Counted from the first letter of the stretch, positions 9,442 through 18,467 are shown. The stretch: DNA of 64,000 bases from Roseiarcus sp963820095 (GCA_963820095.1 CAWFZA010000030.1:1-64000), one strand, 5' to 3'. Numbers and translations are program-made. The notes: generated from the sequence alone by a model not told the origin.

Positions 9442-10656
9442 ATGACGCCTAACGCTTCGGCTGGCGGCGCGGGGGCCCTCGCAGGGCTCAAGGTCCTCGA
9501 TCTCTCACGTTTCATCGCCGGTCCCCATTGCGCGATGATTCTCGGTGACCTCGGCGCTTCCGTGGTCAAGGTGGAACGCGTTCAGGGCGGCGACGAGGTG
9601 CGCGCGCTTGAGCCGCAGGTGGGGGGCGACAGCCTCTATTTTCAGGTGTTCAATCGCAACAAGCGGAGCCTGACCCTCGATTTTCGCAACCCCCGCGCGC
9701 AAGATCTGCTGCGCCGGCTGATTGGTCAGGCGGACGTGCTGATCGAGAATTTCCGTCCGGGCACGATGGAGAAGATGGGCCTGGGCTGGCCTGAGGTTCA
9801 CGCGCTCAACCCGCAACTCGTGATGGCTCGGATTTCCGGGTTCGGTCAGCAGGGACCGCGATCCGGCGAGCCTTGCTTCGACGCGATCGCGCAGGCCTCG
9901 AGTGGTCTGATGTCGTTGACCGGGTCGCCCGAAGGCCCGCCGATGGTCGCGGGCACGTTTCTGGTCGACTATTCGACCGCCCTCTACGCCACAATCGGCG
10001 TTCTGTCCGCCTTGCAACACCGCAACGCGAGCGGCGAGGGCCAGCTCGTTGACCTCAGCCTGCTCGGTTCCGGCATTTCGCTGTTGCTGACAGCGATCCC
10101 GGAGCAGGCGGCGCTTGGACGCACGATGACCCGGGTCGGCAACCGCGATCGCTATTCGGCCCCTGCACAGACCTTCAAGACTCGGGATGGACGCTGGGTC
10201 TATTTGCTTGCTGGCAACGACGCGCATTTCCCGCGTCTTTGCAAGATCATGCAACGGAAGGAGCTGCTCGCGGACCCGCGCTTCGCCACTATATCCGCGC
10301 GCATGGCCAACGTCGACGCCATCGAGGCGATCGTCGGCGAATGGGTGGCGGCGCATGACGCGGCCGAGGTTTTGCGATTGACCCGCGAAGCTGAAGTGTC
10401 CTGCGCCGAGGTCGCCACGATCGACGAGATCGTCAGCGATTGGCGCATCCGCGCCGAGGGGCACATCACCGAGGTCCACCACCCTCGTGCAGGACCCGTG
10501 ACCATGCAGGCCTCGCCGATCCGCATGAGCAAGACCCCTGTCGAGGTCCGTCTCGCTGCGCCCGCCCTGGGACAGCATACGGAAGAGATCTTGTCCGAAT
10601 GGCTTTCCCTTGAGTCCAACGAGATCGCCGCGCTCAAGGCATCCGGCGTCGTTTGA
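9442..10656 (+). CDS. Class III CoA-transferase (CaiB/BaiF, Frc-like)
   Basis: 404 aa from ATG 9442. Family III CoA-transferases move CoA between carboxylic acids through an aspartyl intermediate. Visible motifs are GLKVLDLSRFIAGP, GDLGASVVKVERVQGGD, VLIENFRPGTMEKMGLG and the catalytic aspartate in PCFDAIAQASSGLMSLTG (about residue 147). It is followed 46 nt later by a ThDP-dependent enzyme, an arrangement that recalls frc-oxc of oxalate metabolism. However, neither partner shows enough detail to name oxalate as substrate. I infer it activates the hydroxy- or oxo-acid that the next enzyme cleaves. A weak TTG start at 9436 is also in frame. Confidence 0.8.
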   Translation: MTPNASAGGAGALAGLKVLDLSRFIAGPHCAMILGDLGASVVKVERVQGGDEVRALEPQVGGDSLYFQVFNRNKRSLTLDFRNPRAQDLLRRLIGQADVLIENFRPGTMEKMGLGWPEVHALNPQLVMARISGFGQQGPRSGEPCFDAIAQASSGLMSLTGSPEGPPMVAGTFLVDYSTALYATIGVLSALQHRNASGEGQLVDLSLLGSGISLLLTAIPEQAALGRTMTRVGNRDRYSAPAQTFKTRDGRWVYLLAGNDAHFPRLCKIMQRKELLADPRFATISARMANVDAIEAIVGEWVAAHDAAEVLRLTREAEVSCAEVATIDEIVSDWRIRAEGHITEVHHPRAGPVTMQASPIRMSKTPVEVRLAAPALGQHTEEILSEWLSLESNEIAALKASGVV

Positions 10657-10702
10657 GCTTGCCGCCGCCCTAGCTTCCCATCGTCTCTCGAGGTCCCTCC
10701 CC

Positions 10703-12451
10703 GTGTCTGCAAGAACAAAGTCCGCTCGGACCGCCCATACGATCGCCAACACGTCGGGCGCCCACACGTTCGCGGCGGCGCTCAAGCGGCACGGCGTCGA
10801 AGTGATCTTCGGCCAAAGCATTCCCTCCCCGCTGTTCCTTGTCGCGCCCCAGTTCGGCATCCGCCAGGTCGGCTACAGGACGGAGAACGCCGGCGCGGCC
10901 ATGGCCGACGCTTATGCGCGCGTGAGCCACAAGGTTCCGGTCGTAACTGCCCAGAACGGCCCGGCCGCGACGCTGCTCGTGGCGCCTCTGGCCGAAGCGC
11001 TGAAAGCCTCCATTCCCATCGTCGCGATCGTCCAGGATGTGCATCGCAAGCAGGTCGACAAGAACGCTTTCCAGGAGCTCGATCACCTCGAACTTTTCAG
11101 GGGCGTGGCGAAGTGGGTCAAGCGTGTGGATGAAGTCGATCGGATCGACGACTATGTCGACATGGCCTTCACGGCTGCGGCCTCGGGCCGGCCGGGTCCT
11201 GTTGTTCTCATCGCGCCGATGGATCTTTTCCTCGACACGCCGCAGCCAGGAACGGGAGAGCGCTTCGCCTCGCTCGGCACATTCCCGCTCGACCGGTCCA
11301 GCCCCGATCCGGCGGCGATCGGGGCCGCGGCGACGCTTCTCGCTTCGGCCGCGGCGCCGCTGGTCATCGCGGGCGGCGGGGTGCACGTCTCGGACGCCGC
11401 CGCGGCGCTCGCGGATTTGCAGGAGGCGGCCTCCTTGCCCGTCGCGACCACCCTCATGGGCAAGGGCGCGGTCGATGAGATGCACCCGCTTTCGGTGGGA
11501 GTCGTCGGATATTTCATGGGGACGCGCGGCCGGACAAAGTTCCTGCGCGAAATGGTGACCCAAGCGGACGTCGTGCTCCTCGTCGGCAACAAGACCAACC
11601 AGAACGGGACCGACGGCTGGCAGCTCTATCCAAAGGGAGCGAAATACATCCACATCGACATCGACGGCCGGGAGATCGGGCGCAATTATGAGGCGGACGT
11701 GCGTCTCGTGGGCGACGCGCGGCTCGCGCTCGAGGCCCTGACGGGCGAGCTGAAGCGCCGCGACCTCGGAAAGCGCGTCGCGGCGCGCGCGGCGCTCGAA
11801 GCGAGGATCGCCGAGGGCCACAAGGCCCATGAAGCCGAACTCAGCCGAGTTGTTCGCATGGACCAGTCGCCCGTGCGGCCGGAACGTCTGATGCGGGACC
11901 TCGACAGCGTCCTCACGCCGGAGATGATTCTTGTGGCCGATGCGAGCTATTCGTCGATCTGGATCGCGAATTTCCTGAAAGCCCGCAAGGCCGGCATGCG
12001 TTTCGTGACGCCGCGCGGATTGGCGGGGCTCGGGTGGGGCCTGCCCTTCGCCCTCGGCGCCAAGGCCGCAAGGCCCGAAGCGCCCGTGTTTTGCCTGGCG
12101 GGCGACGGCGGTTTCGCCCACGTCTGGTCCGAGCTGGAAACCTCGCGGCGGATGAATCTGCCTGTCGTGCTCACGGTTCTGAACAATCAGATCCTCGGCT
12201 ACCAGAAGCATGCCGAGAAGGTCCTCTTTAACGATTACTCCGACGTCTGCGACTTCGAACCGGTCGATCACGCCGCGATCGCGCGAGCGTGCGGCTGCGA
12301 GGGGGTGCGGGTGGAGCGCGCGGAGGATTTTCTGCCGGCGCTTGAGACAGCGCTGAAGTCCGATCGCACCACCCTCATCGACGTCATCACCGATCAGCGC
12401 GCCTATCCGCCGGTCACCTCCTTCGAGGACAACGATCGACTTGCCTATTGA
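10703..12451 (+). CDS. Thiamine diphosphate-dependent enzyme (acetolactate synthase / 2-hydroxyacyl-CoA lyase superfamily)
   Basis: About 582 aa from GTG 10703; upstream in-frame codons overlap the CoA-transferase gene and do not look like protein of this family. It has three domains: an N-terminal pyrimidine-binding domain with the ThDP-activating glutamate in GYRTENAGAAMADAYARV (about residue 61), a middle domain, and a C-terminal PP domain with the cofactor motif GDGGFAHVWSELETS and VLTVLNNQILGYQK. It may be a carboligase, a decarboxylase or a 2-hydroxyacyl-CoA lyase. The CoA-transferase just upstream favours a CoA-thioester substrate and release of formyl-CoA, but this is inference. The gene does not match biosynthetic IlvB, whose small subunit is absent here. 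Confidence 0.75.
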   Translation: MSARTKSARTAHTIANTSGAHTFAAALKRHGVEVIFGQSIPSPLFLVAPQFGIRQVGYRTENAGAAMADAYARVSHKVPVVTAQNGPAATLLVAPLAEALKASIPIVAIVQDVHRKQVDKNAFQELDHLELFRGVAKWVKRVDEVDRIDDYVDMAFTAAASGRPGPVVLIAPMDLFLDTPQPGTGERFASLGTFPLDRSSPDPAAIGAAATLLASAAAPLVIAGGGVHVSDAAAALADLQEAASLPVATTLMGKGAVDEMHPLSVGVVGYFMGTRGRTKFLREMVTQADVVLLVGNKTNQNGTDGWQLYPKGAKYIHIDIDGREIGRNYEADVRLVGDARLALEALTGELKRRDLGKRVAARAALEARIAEGHKAHEAELSRVVRMDQSPVRPERLMRDLDSVLTPEMILVADASYSSIWIANFLKARKAGMRFVTPRGLAGLGWGLPFALGAKAARPEAPVFCLAGDGGFAHVWSELETSRRMNLPVVLTVLNNQILGYQKHAEKVLFNDYSDVCDFEPVDHAAIARACGCEGVRVERAEDFLPALETALKSDRTTLIDVITDQRAYPPVTSFEDNDRLAY

Positions 12452-12630
12452 TCGCGGGGTCGAGGATTGGATGTTGGCGGAAGGCCGCGTCGGACTTGAC
12501 GACCCTCCAAGGGTGGCTTTTGTTCGATTGAGCGAGGCCGTCGCCGAAGGCTAGAGGCCCGTCAATCGGGACAGCGCGCCGGAGCCGGCTCGTCATTTGC
12601 CGACAAGGGCTTCGCGCGGAGGATCGGGAC

Positions 12631-13701
12631 GTGAGCGAACGCAAGCGGGCCACCATACGCGATGTCGCGGAGGCCACCGGGCTCGCGCTGTCGACCGTCT
12701 CGAACGCGCTTGCCGGCAAGCCCTATGTCACCGACGAGACGCGGACCCTCGTCCAGGAAGCCGCGGAGCGGCTAGGCTATCGCGCGTCGGCGGTCGCTCG
12801 CGGACTGCGGATGCGCCGGAGCTTTGCGATCGGAGTTCTGATCGCCGACGTCGCCAATCCTTCGTCCGCCGATTTCGTGCGCGGCGTCGAGGATGTGGCG
12901 ATGGCGGAGAAATGCTCGCTCTTTCTCTGCAACACCGACGGGGACGAAGAGCGCCAACTCTGGCATATGCGCACGCTGCTCGACCGTCAGGTGGATGGGA
13001 TGGTTCTGATCTCCCAGCATTGCTCCTCTCCCGCGGTGCGGGCCTGTCTCGCCGGCGATCCTCCCTTCGTTCTGATCCAACGCCGCAACTTCGACCATCC
13101 TGACGACTATGTCGGCTCGGACAATGTCACTGGCCTCAGTCAGGCTCTCCACCATCTGCACGACCTTGGACACCGTCGCATCGGATTCGTGCGCGGTCCT
13201 GCGGATTCGAGTTCAGCGTTCGAGCGGTTGCAGACCTTTCTGTCCCATGTCGGAAGCCTCGGCTTGCACGACGATCCCGATCTGATATTTCCGGGCGACT
13301 ATACGTTCGCCGCCGGAGTGGCGGCCGCGGATCGCCTTCTTCGCCTGCGCCGGCCGCCGACAGCCATCTTCGCCAGCAGCGATATGAGCGCCATGGGCGT
13401 CATAGAAACGGCCGCGGCGGTCGGATTGAACCTTCCGGGCGACCTGTCGGTCGTCGGCCTCGACGACATCGCTCTTGCCGCCTTCAGATCGATCAACCTC
13501 ACCACCGTTCGCCTGCGCAAGCGCGAAATGGGCGCTGCGGCCGCGGCGTTGCTGATGCAGCGTATCCGTGGGCGAGGGGGGGCCGGCTTCGAGCAGATTT
13601 TCCCGACCGATCTCGTCGTGCGCGGCTCGACCTGTCCGCCTGCCCGACTGGTGCGCGCGACGCGCGTGCGTCCGCGCCGCGCCGAAGTCACTTTGGGCTA
13701 G
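12631..13701 (+). CDS. LacI-family transcriptional regulator
   Basis: 356 aa from GTG 12631, preceded by a GGAGGAT ribosome binding site. Residues about 7-30 form the LacI helix-turn-helix (TIRDVAEATGLALSTVSNAL), followed by a hinge helix (YRASAVARGLRM) and a periplasmic-binding-protein-like effector domain (SFAIGVLIADVANPSSADFV, then FASSDMSAMGVIETAAAVGL and LSVVGLDDIALA). It lies between the ThDP enzyme and the MaoC-like protein and so very likely regulates this catabolic cluster in response to a pathway metabolite. The C-terminus ends in an Arg-rich tail of about 20 residues that is not part of the conserved domain. Confidence 0.85.
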   Translation: MSERKRATIRDVAEATGLALSTVSNALAGKPYVTDETRTLVQEAAERLGYRASAVARGLRMRRSFAIGVLIADVANPSSADFVRGVEDVAMAEKCSLFLCNTDGDEERQLWHMRTLLDRQVDGMVLISQHCSSPAVRACLAGDPPFVLIQRRNFDHPDDYVGSDNVTGLSQALHHLHDLGHRRIGFVRGPADSSSAFERLQTFLSHVGSLGLHDDPDLIFPGDYTFAAGVAAADRLLRLRRPPTAIFASSDMSAMGVIETAAAVGLNLPGDLSVVGLDDIALAAFRSINLTTVRLRKREMGAAAAALLMQRIRGRGGAGFEQIFPTDLVVRGSTCPPARLVRATRVRPRRAEVTLG

Positions 13702-13929
13702 CCCCGTCCGCATGCCTTGCACGAGCTTGACCCGCCGCCCGACTTCCCTTACCGAGCCATAGAGTTCCGAAATCGTTTTTATGGACTGCGGAAGTGCGGC
13801 CGCCAACGCAACTCGACCAGACAAGGGTCCCGGCTCGCTCTGTCTGAGGAGAGGGAGCCGTGATGAGCAAAAAGCCTTGCCAAGGGGCGTTCAATCTTGC
13901 GCGACCCCATACGTGAGAACCCGAAACCG

Positions 13930-14946
13930 ATGACCGCTTCCGATGCGTCGCCCGCCCCCTGGCGCGATCTCACAGATCCGCGCCGAGCAGCAGGTCTCGA
14001 AGACCTGGAGGAAGGGCTCAAGGAGCCGGTGTTCGAGAACCTCGAGATTCCGGAGCCTCTCGGCCCCGTCACCGTCACGGTCGACGACCATAAGATCAAG
14101 CGCTTCGCCTTCACCCAGGACGACTACTCGCCCTGGTCGTTTCAAGACAGCCCATTTGGCGGCCGCATCGGCCAGCCCGCGCTGCTCGGCAACGATCTTC
14201 TGCAGCTCTTCACCACTCGCTACCGGGCCAGCCGAACGGTCGGATTCCACACCGAGGAACAGATGTGGTTCGACAGCCCCGTGAGGCTCGGCGAAACGGT
14301 CACCTTGGCGGGAACCTATACGGAAGCCTACGTTCTGCGAGGCCAGGGCTGCGTCGTGATGGAGGCCAAGGCCACCGGCGAGGACGGCCGCAGCATCATT
14401 CGCCATCGCGGCGTCGAGATCCTTCGAACCGTGCCGGGGGCGATCGCGGAGCGCGCGAGCAGCACGCCGAGCCGGAAGGTGACAGGGGAGATTCCGCCGG
14501 CAGCGCGATACGTGGACGCGGTCGGCGAGGACGTCCGCGTCGGAGACGCTCTGAGCCCGATGCGGAAGATCATCACCTTCGAGCAAGCTGCGATCTTCTC
14601 GCGGCTCGGCGAGTATATCCGCAACACCCATAACGACCTCGCCGTCGCGCGGCGCGGGCAGTTGCGCGTTCCGATCGTTCAGGGTCAGCAGCAGGCAGGC
14701 TGCATGGCCGAGTTCCTCGGACGCGCTTTTGGCGCGGCCTGGTACACCGACGGCTGGTTCAAGCTGAAGTTCATCGCGACGCTGGAAGTCTTCGAGCCCG
14801 CGACCTTCTACGGCCTCGTCACGTCGGTGACGCCGACGCCGGAGGGGCGAAACAAGGTCGAGCTCGAAGTGTGGGCGCGCCGCCAATCCAATTCCCGGTT
14901 GATCGTCGTCGGTTGGGCGTCCTGCGTGACGCCGGGGAGAGTCTAG
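13930..14946 (+). CDS. Double-hotdog MaoC-like dehydratase-family protein
   Basis: About 338 aa from ATG 13930. Two MaoC/hotdog-type halves are visible: the first around KRFAFTQDDYSPWSFQDSPFGG with GQPALLGNDLLQLF, the second around MRKIITFEQAAIFSRLGEYI, then NTHNDLAVARRGQLRVPIVQ. Such proteins hydrate or dehydrate acyl-CoA thioesters, or act as thioesterase-like folds. The second half has the N-T-H-N-D segment where the Asp/His catalytic pair of MaoC dehydratases is expected. Neighbours suggest a step in the same acyl-CoA pathway. The Shine-Dalgarno is weak at 13930. A strong one (GAGGAGAGGGAG) lies before a 17-codon frame at 13863-13916, so the true N-terminus or a leader peptide is open. 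Confidence 0.65.
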   Translation: MTASDASPAPWRDLTDPRRAAGLEDLEEGLKEPVFENLEIPEPLGPVTVTVDDHKIKRFAFTQDDYSPWSFQDSPFGGRIGQPALLGNDLLQLFTTRYRASRTVGFHTEEQMWFDSPVRLGETVTLAGTYTEAYVLRGQGCVVMEAKATGEDGRSIIRHRGVEILRTVPGAIAERASSTPSRKVTGEIPPAARYVDAVGEDVRVGDALSPMRKIITFEQAAIFSRLGEYIRNTHNDLAVARRGQLRVPIVQGQQQAGCMAEFLGRAFGAAWYTDGWFKLKFIATLEVFEPATFYGLVTSVTPTPEGRNKVELEVWARRQSNSRLIVVGWASCVTPGRV

Positions 14947-14989
14947 CCCATCGACCTTAGCCGGGAGCCGACGAATCGTGTGCAAATCT

Positions 14990-15140
14990 CACGGGCGCAG
15001 CGCCTGCCTGCAAACGGCGGACACCCTGACAGCCGCTTTTCGCGGCAAGCGGATCGTCGATCTCAGCCGGCGGCTCGGCGGAGATGAACCAGCTCGTGAT
15101 GGGGGAGCATACGGGCACGCACATCGCAGGTTTTTGCGAA
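14990..15140 (+). pseudogene. Remnant of a cyclase-family (kynurenine formamidase-like) protein
   Basis: One frame gives FRGKRIVDLSRRLGG and the next gives EMNQLVMGEHTGTHI. Together these match the start of cyclase-family metal hydrolases, which read DLS, then the metal site HxGTHxDxP. The frame breaks near 15085. After HTGTHI the sequence loses similarity and the rest of the roughly 250-residue protein is absent. This would have been the last gene of the CoA-transferase cluster. It is truncated, not just frameshifted. Confidence 0.55.
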
Positions 15141-15241
15141 CAGCGCGAGCCTTTGTCTAGCCGCTGGGCGACGCGTGGTGCGCGGGGCGAAGGATTGCCT
15201 CGGATGCCGTTGCAAGGGCGACCCAATTCATTGGCTCGGAC

Positions 15242-15898
15242 CTACGCCGCCTTTTGCGCAGTGCGCTCAACTTTGGCTTGCGCCAAGCGACGCTCGATGG
15301 ACTGCCAAAGGCCCCGCATCTCCTGGGCGGCCGCGCCGTAGGGACTGAGCTCGGTCACGCCCCAGCCGTGCCGCGCCGCTTCCTGATAGTCGACCCGTGT
15401 CAGGACCAGCGGGGAGGCCAGCTCGCCCATTTCTTGAAGCGCCTCGGCGCCGTCCTGAACCCGGGCGCTTTGCTCGGCTGGCGGACATTGGTTGAGCATG
15501 AACACGAACGTCGCCCCGATCTCCTCGATGGCTGCGCGGGTTCGAGCGCTAGCCCATAAGTCGAACAGGCTCGGTCGGGACGGAACAATGTTCAGGTCCG
15601 CAGCCTGCATGGCGGCCGAAGACGCCGCTCCTTCCGCGCCAGGCGTGTCGAGGAGCGCAAGCGTCACGCCCCGACGCTCGAGCGAGGCGAGTAAAGCTGG
15701 CAACCGCGCCGCCCCCGAAGCGAGGACCTCGATATCGCTCGCAGGGCGAATCCTGCCCCAATTCATGAGCGAGCCTTGCGGGTCCATGTCGATGACGCAG
15801 ACCTTTTCCTTCGTTTCACGCGCCGCAACGGCCAGGGATGACGCAATCGTGCTCTTCCCCGAGCCGCCTTTCAGCCCCACAAACGCTATCGTACGCAT
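15242..15898 (-). CDS. ParA/MinD-family ATPase (orphan)
   Basis: 218 aa from ATG 15898. The deviant Walker A motif GLKGGSGKST is at residues 8-17, with VIDMDPQGSLMNWG as the A' motif and ALLDTPGAEG as Walker B. These P-loop ATPases dimerise on ATP and position plasmids, chromosomes or protein clusters. No ParB, centromere-like repeat or plasmid gene is adjacent, so it is an orphan ParA. Its cargo cannot be told from the sequence. It is short, which fits the minimal ParA group. Confidence 0.8.
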   Translation of the reverse strand: MRTIAFVGLKGGSGKSTIASSLAVAARETKEKVCVIDMDPQGSLMNWGRIRPASDIEVLASGAARLPALLASLERRGVTLALLDTPGAEGAASSAAMQAADLNIVPSRPSLFDLWASARTRAAIEEIGATFVFMLNQCPPAEQSARVQDGAEALQEMGELASPLVLTRVDYQEAARHGWGVTELSPYGAAAQEMRGLWQSIERRLAQAKVERTAQKAA

Positions 15899-16053
15899 TG
15901 CTTCCGCGCTTCAAAGAGCTCGCGCCCGTCCAAGGGGATCAGAAGCGATAATTAATGAATGTTCAATGAGTTGAGCGGAAACGGGTTAACAGGAGGTTTC
16001 TCAGGGCCGCGCCCTCGGGCTCCTTTCCGCCCTTCGGATGCGACGGAGCGCGG

Positions 16054-16299
16054 TCAGTCGTCGAGCGGGGACACCCCCTTGAACGCGCCATCCGCGGCGA
16101 GGGTGATCTTCTCGATGCGCATTTCGGCGTTCTTGAGCAATTCGTCGCAGCGCTTCTTCAAGGCTTCGCCGCGTTCATAGAGCCGAATCAATTCGTCGAG
16201 CGCGACCGCGCCCTTTTCGAGCTGATCGACGATCTGCTCGAGTTCCGCGAGCGCCGCCTCGAACGGCATTGTCGCGATATCGGGTCTCACATCGGCCAC
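16054..16299 (-). CDS. xseB: Exodeoxyribonuclease VII small subunit
   Basis: 81 aa, GTG start at 16299 with AAGGGCGG just upstream. The core MPFEAALAELEQIVDQLEKG, then LDELIRLYERGEALKKRC, is the diagnostic two-helix XseB fold. XseB assembles several copies on one XseA to form ExoVII, which degrades single-stranded DNA in both directions. xseA is not adjacent, as in many alphaproteobacteria. Length matches the family (about 80 aa). Confidence 0.93.
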   Translation of the reverse strand: MADVRPDIATMPFEAALAELEQIVDQLEKGAVALDELIRLYERGEALKKRCDELLKNAEMRIEKITLAADGAFKGVSPLDD

Positions 16300-16330
16300 G
16301 GCGCCGCCCTTCGACTCTCGAGGCCCCGCA

Positions 16331-17188
16331 TCAATCGGGCAACGCCGAAACGGAATAGAGGGCTTTCAAGACGTCGCTCGGCCGAATCTGGTTGCCGAAC
16401 GTATGCGCGAACACGATCCCGATCTCGCCCGAGCGATAGATATGGCTCAGCGCCCGATCGACCGCGAGCCGGAAGTCCTCATCGCCATGCGGGAGCGCCA
16501 GCGCATACGGTTCGAGCGAGAAATAGTTGTTGGCGAGATGCAGCTTGCTCGGGTCGGCGCTCTTCGATGCGAGATAGGAGAGGATCGCCCGATCGGCGAA
16601 ATAGGCGACGATCTCCCCCCTATCCAGCATTGCGAGCCCCTCCTGGTGGGTCTTCGCGGGCGTGATTTCCGCCACGAGACCGGTGCTCGCCAGCGTATCG
16701 CTCAGGCTCTTCTCGGTCGTCGTGCCGGCAAGAACCCCGATCTTCTTGCCGGAGAGCGCGCGGAAGTCGCCGGGCGCATCGGAGCCGACGAGCAGGCTCG
16801 CTCCGTCGACGAAGGTCGGAATGGAGAAGTCGACTTGCGCGCGGCGGGAGAGAGTTTCCGAAGTCGGCTCGCAGAGAAGATCGGCCTTGCCGTTTTCGAT
16901 CGCATCGAAGCGGTTCTCGGCGGTCACCAGCACATAATCGATTTTGAGATCGCTGATGTTGAGCTGCTCGCCAATGTCTTTGGCGACCGAACGGCAGAGA
17001 TCGACCATGAATCCGGCGGGCAGGCCGGCCTCGTCGGTGAACGAGAACGGCGGCGCATCCGCGCGGAAGCCGATGCGCAGCGCCTTGTCATGGCCCACGT
17101 GATCGAGGACGCCGGCTTCAGCCGACCCCAAAGCGAGCGCCGCGCCCAGGACGATGAACAGCGCCTTGAGCCGTGCGATCGAACCCAT
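16331..17188 (-). CDS. Family 3 extracellular solute-binding protein (amino-acid type)
   Basis: About 285 aa from ATG 17188 (MGSIARLKALFIVLGAALALGSAEAG), a start that gives a clean Sec signal peptide of about 22 residues. In-frame starts also exist at 17215 and 17242. The mature protein is an SBP_bac_3 domain: LRIGFRADAPPFSFTDEAGL, GFMVDLCRSVAKDIG, RFDAIENGKADLLCEPTSET with the usual ligand-contact region, and ADRAILSYLASK. It would bind amino acids or a related small molecule in the periplasm. No permease or ATPase genes of an ABC transporter are nearby, so its partner is encoded elsewhere or it is a stand-alone sensor. Confidence 0.85.
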   Translation of the reverse strand: MGSIARLKALFIVLGAALALGSAEAGVLDHVGHDKALRIGFRADAPPFSFTDEAGLPAGFMVDLCRSVAKDIGEQLNISDLKIDYVLVTAENRFDAIENGKADLLCEPTSETLSRRAQVDFSIPTFVDGASLLVGSDAPGDFRALSGKKIGVLAGTTTEKSLSDTLASTGLVAEITPAKTHQEGLAMLDRGEIVAYFADRAILSYLASKSADPSKLHLANNYFSLEPYALALPHGDEDFRLAVDRALSHIYRSGEIGIVFAHTFGNQIRPSDVLKALYSVSALPD

Positions 17189-17348
17189 GCGCCTCCGAAC
17201 CTCCCGCAAGTTCATCGATCCCGCGCCGCGAGCCAAAGTCAAAAGCTGCTTATACCAGAGGGACAGGGAGCCAAAGCAAGTGTCCCGCCGGCCAATTTCC
17301 TGCGATAACCTCTCGGATCGGTTCTAAGCGCCCTTTTGGAGGCAATCC

Positions 17349-18467
17349 ATGCTTGTCGGCGTTCCCAAGGAGATCAAGGACAACGAATTCCGGGTCGGCA
17401 TGACCCCGGCCGCGGTCGCCGAGCTCGTCCATCACGGGCACGAGGTGATTGTCGAGACCGGGGCCGGCCTCGGCTCGGGCTCTCCCGACGAGGAATATGT
17501 CCGCGCCGGCGCGAAGATCATGCCCACCGGCGGCGAGGTGTTCGCGCAGGCGGAGATGATCGTGAAGGTCAAGGAGCCGCTTCATGAGGAGCGCAAGCGC
17601 CTCAGCCAAGGGCAGATCCTGTTCACCTATCTGCATCTCGCGCCGGACCTCGAGCAGACGCGCGACCTGATCGCTTCGGGCGCGACCTGCATCGCCTATG
17701 AGACGGTCACGAGCCCTTATGGCGGCTTGCCGCTCTTGACCCCCATGTCGGAGGTGGCGGGACGTCTCGCGCCGCAGGTTGGCGCGCATGCGCTCGAGAA
17801 GGCGCAAGGCGGACGCGGCGTGCTGCTTGGCGGCGTGCCGGGCGTGGCGGCGGCCGACGTGCTGGTGCTCGGCGGCGGCGTGTCAGGCACGCATGCCGCG
17901 ACCATCGCGGTCGGCATGGGCGCCTCCGTCACCGTCGTCGACCGCTCGCATGAGGCCTTGAAGCGGCTCTCGGCCGAGTTCGGCTCGGCTTTGCGCACCA
18001 TCTATTCGACCCGCGCCTCGATCGCCGATCTCGTCAGGAACGCCGATCTCGTGATCGGCGCGGTGCTCCTGCCGGGCGCGGCCGCGCCCAAGCTGATTAC
18101 CCGCGACATGCTCAAGACCATGCGTCCGGGCGCGGTCATCGTCGACATCGCCATCGACCAGGGCGGCTGTGTCGAGACGTCCAAGCCGACCACGCACTCC
18201 CATCCGACCTATGTCGTGGACGGCATCGTGCATTATTGCGTCGCCAACATGCCGGGCGCCGTCGCCCGCACCTCGACCTTCGCGCTCAACCACGCGACCC
18301 TGCCGTTCGCGCTGGCGCTGGCCGACAAAGGTTGGCGGAAGGCGCTCAAGGACGACCCTCACCTGCGCGCCGGCTTGAATGTGCAGGACGGCAAGCTCAC
18401 CTGCGAGCCGGTCGCGGCCGCCCATGGCCTCGCCTATACGCCGGCCGAGAGCGTGCTTGCGGGGTGA
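17349..18467 (+). CDS. ald: Alanine dehydrogenase
   Basis: 372 aa from ATG 17349, with a GGAGG ribosome binding site. Catalyses NAD-dependent oxidative deamination of L-alanine to pyruvate, or the reverse assimilation of ammonium. The N-terminal domain begins MLVGVPKEIKDNEFRVGMTP. The substrate-site lysine is in MIVKVKEPLHEE and a conserved histidine in LFTYLHLAPD. The Rossmann NAD motif is VLVLGGGVSGTHAA. C-terminal landmarks are VDIAIDQGGCVETSKPTTHS and NMPGAVARTST. Length is the family norm. In methylotrophs without strong GS/GOGAT flux this enzyme often assimilates ammonium. A long palindrome follows the gene. Confidence 0.95.
   Translation: MLVGVPKEIKDNEFRVGMTPAAVAELVHHGHEVIVETGAGLGSGSPDEEYVRAGAKIMPTGGEVFAQAEMIVKVKEPLHEERKRLSQGQILFTYLHLAPDLEQTRDLIASGATCIAYETVTSPYGGLPLLTPMSEVAGRLAPQVGAHALEKAQGGRGVLLGGVPGVAAADVLVLGGGVSGTHAATIAVGMGASVTVVDRSHEALKRLSAEFGSALRTIYSTRASIADLVRNADLVIGAVLLPGAAAPKLITRDMLKTMRPGAVIVDIAIDQGGCVETSKPTTHSHPTYVVDGIVHYCVANMPGAVARTSTFALNHATLPFALALADKGWRKALKDDPHLRAGLNVQDGKLTCEPVAAAHGLAYTPAESVLAG

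Noticed and set aside
10670..12271. 533-codon open frame on the minus strand opposite the ThDP enzyme
   Set aside because: It is a GC-rich shadow of the gene on the plus strand; it has no family motifs, and the plus-strand gene has clear catalytic motifs.
9442..12451. Naming the pair frc-oxc (oxalate degradation)
   Set aside because: The gene order fits, but the ThDP enzyme does not show clear oxalyl-CoA decarboxylase features by eye, so no substrate is assigned.
12502..12524. Terminator after the ThDP enzyme gene (ACCCT-CCA-AGGGT then TTTTGTT)
   Set aside because: The stem is only 5 bp and the T run is interrupted; too weak to call.
13891..14985. 364-codon minus-strand frame opposite the MaoC-like gene
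   Set aside because: No recognisable domain, antisense of a coding gene in GC-rich DNA.
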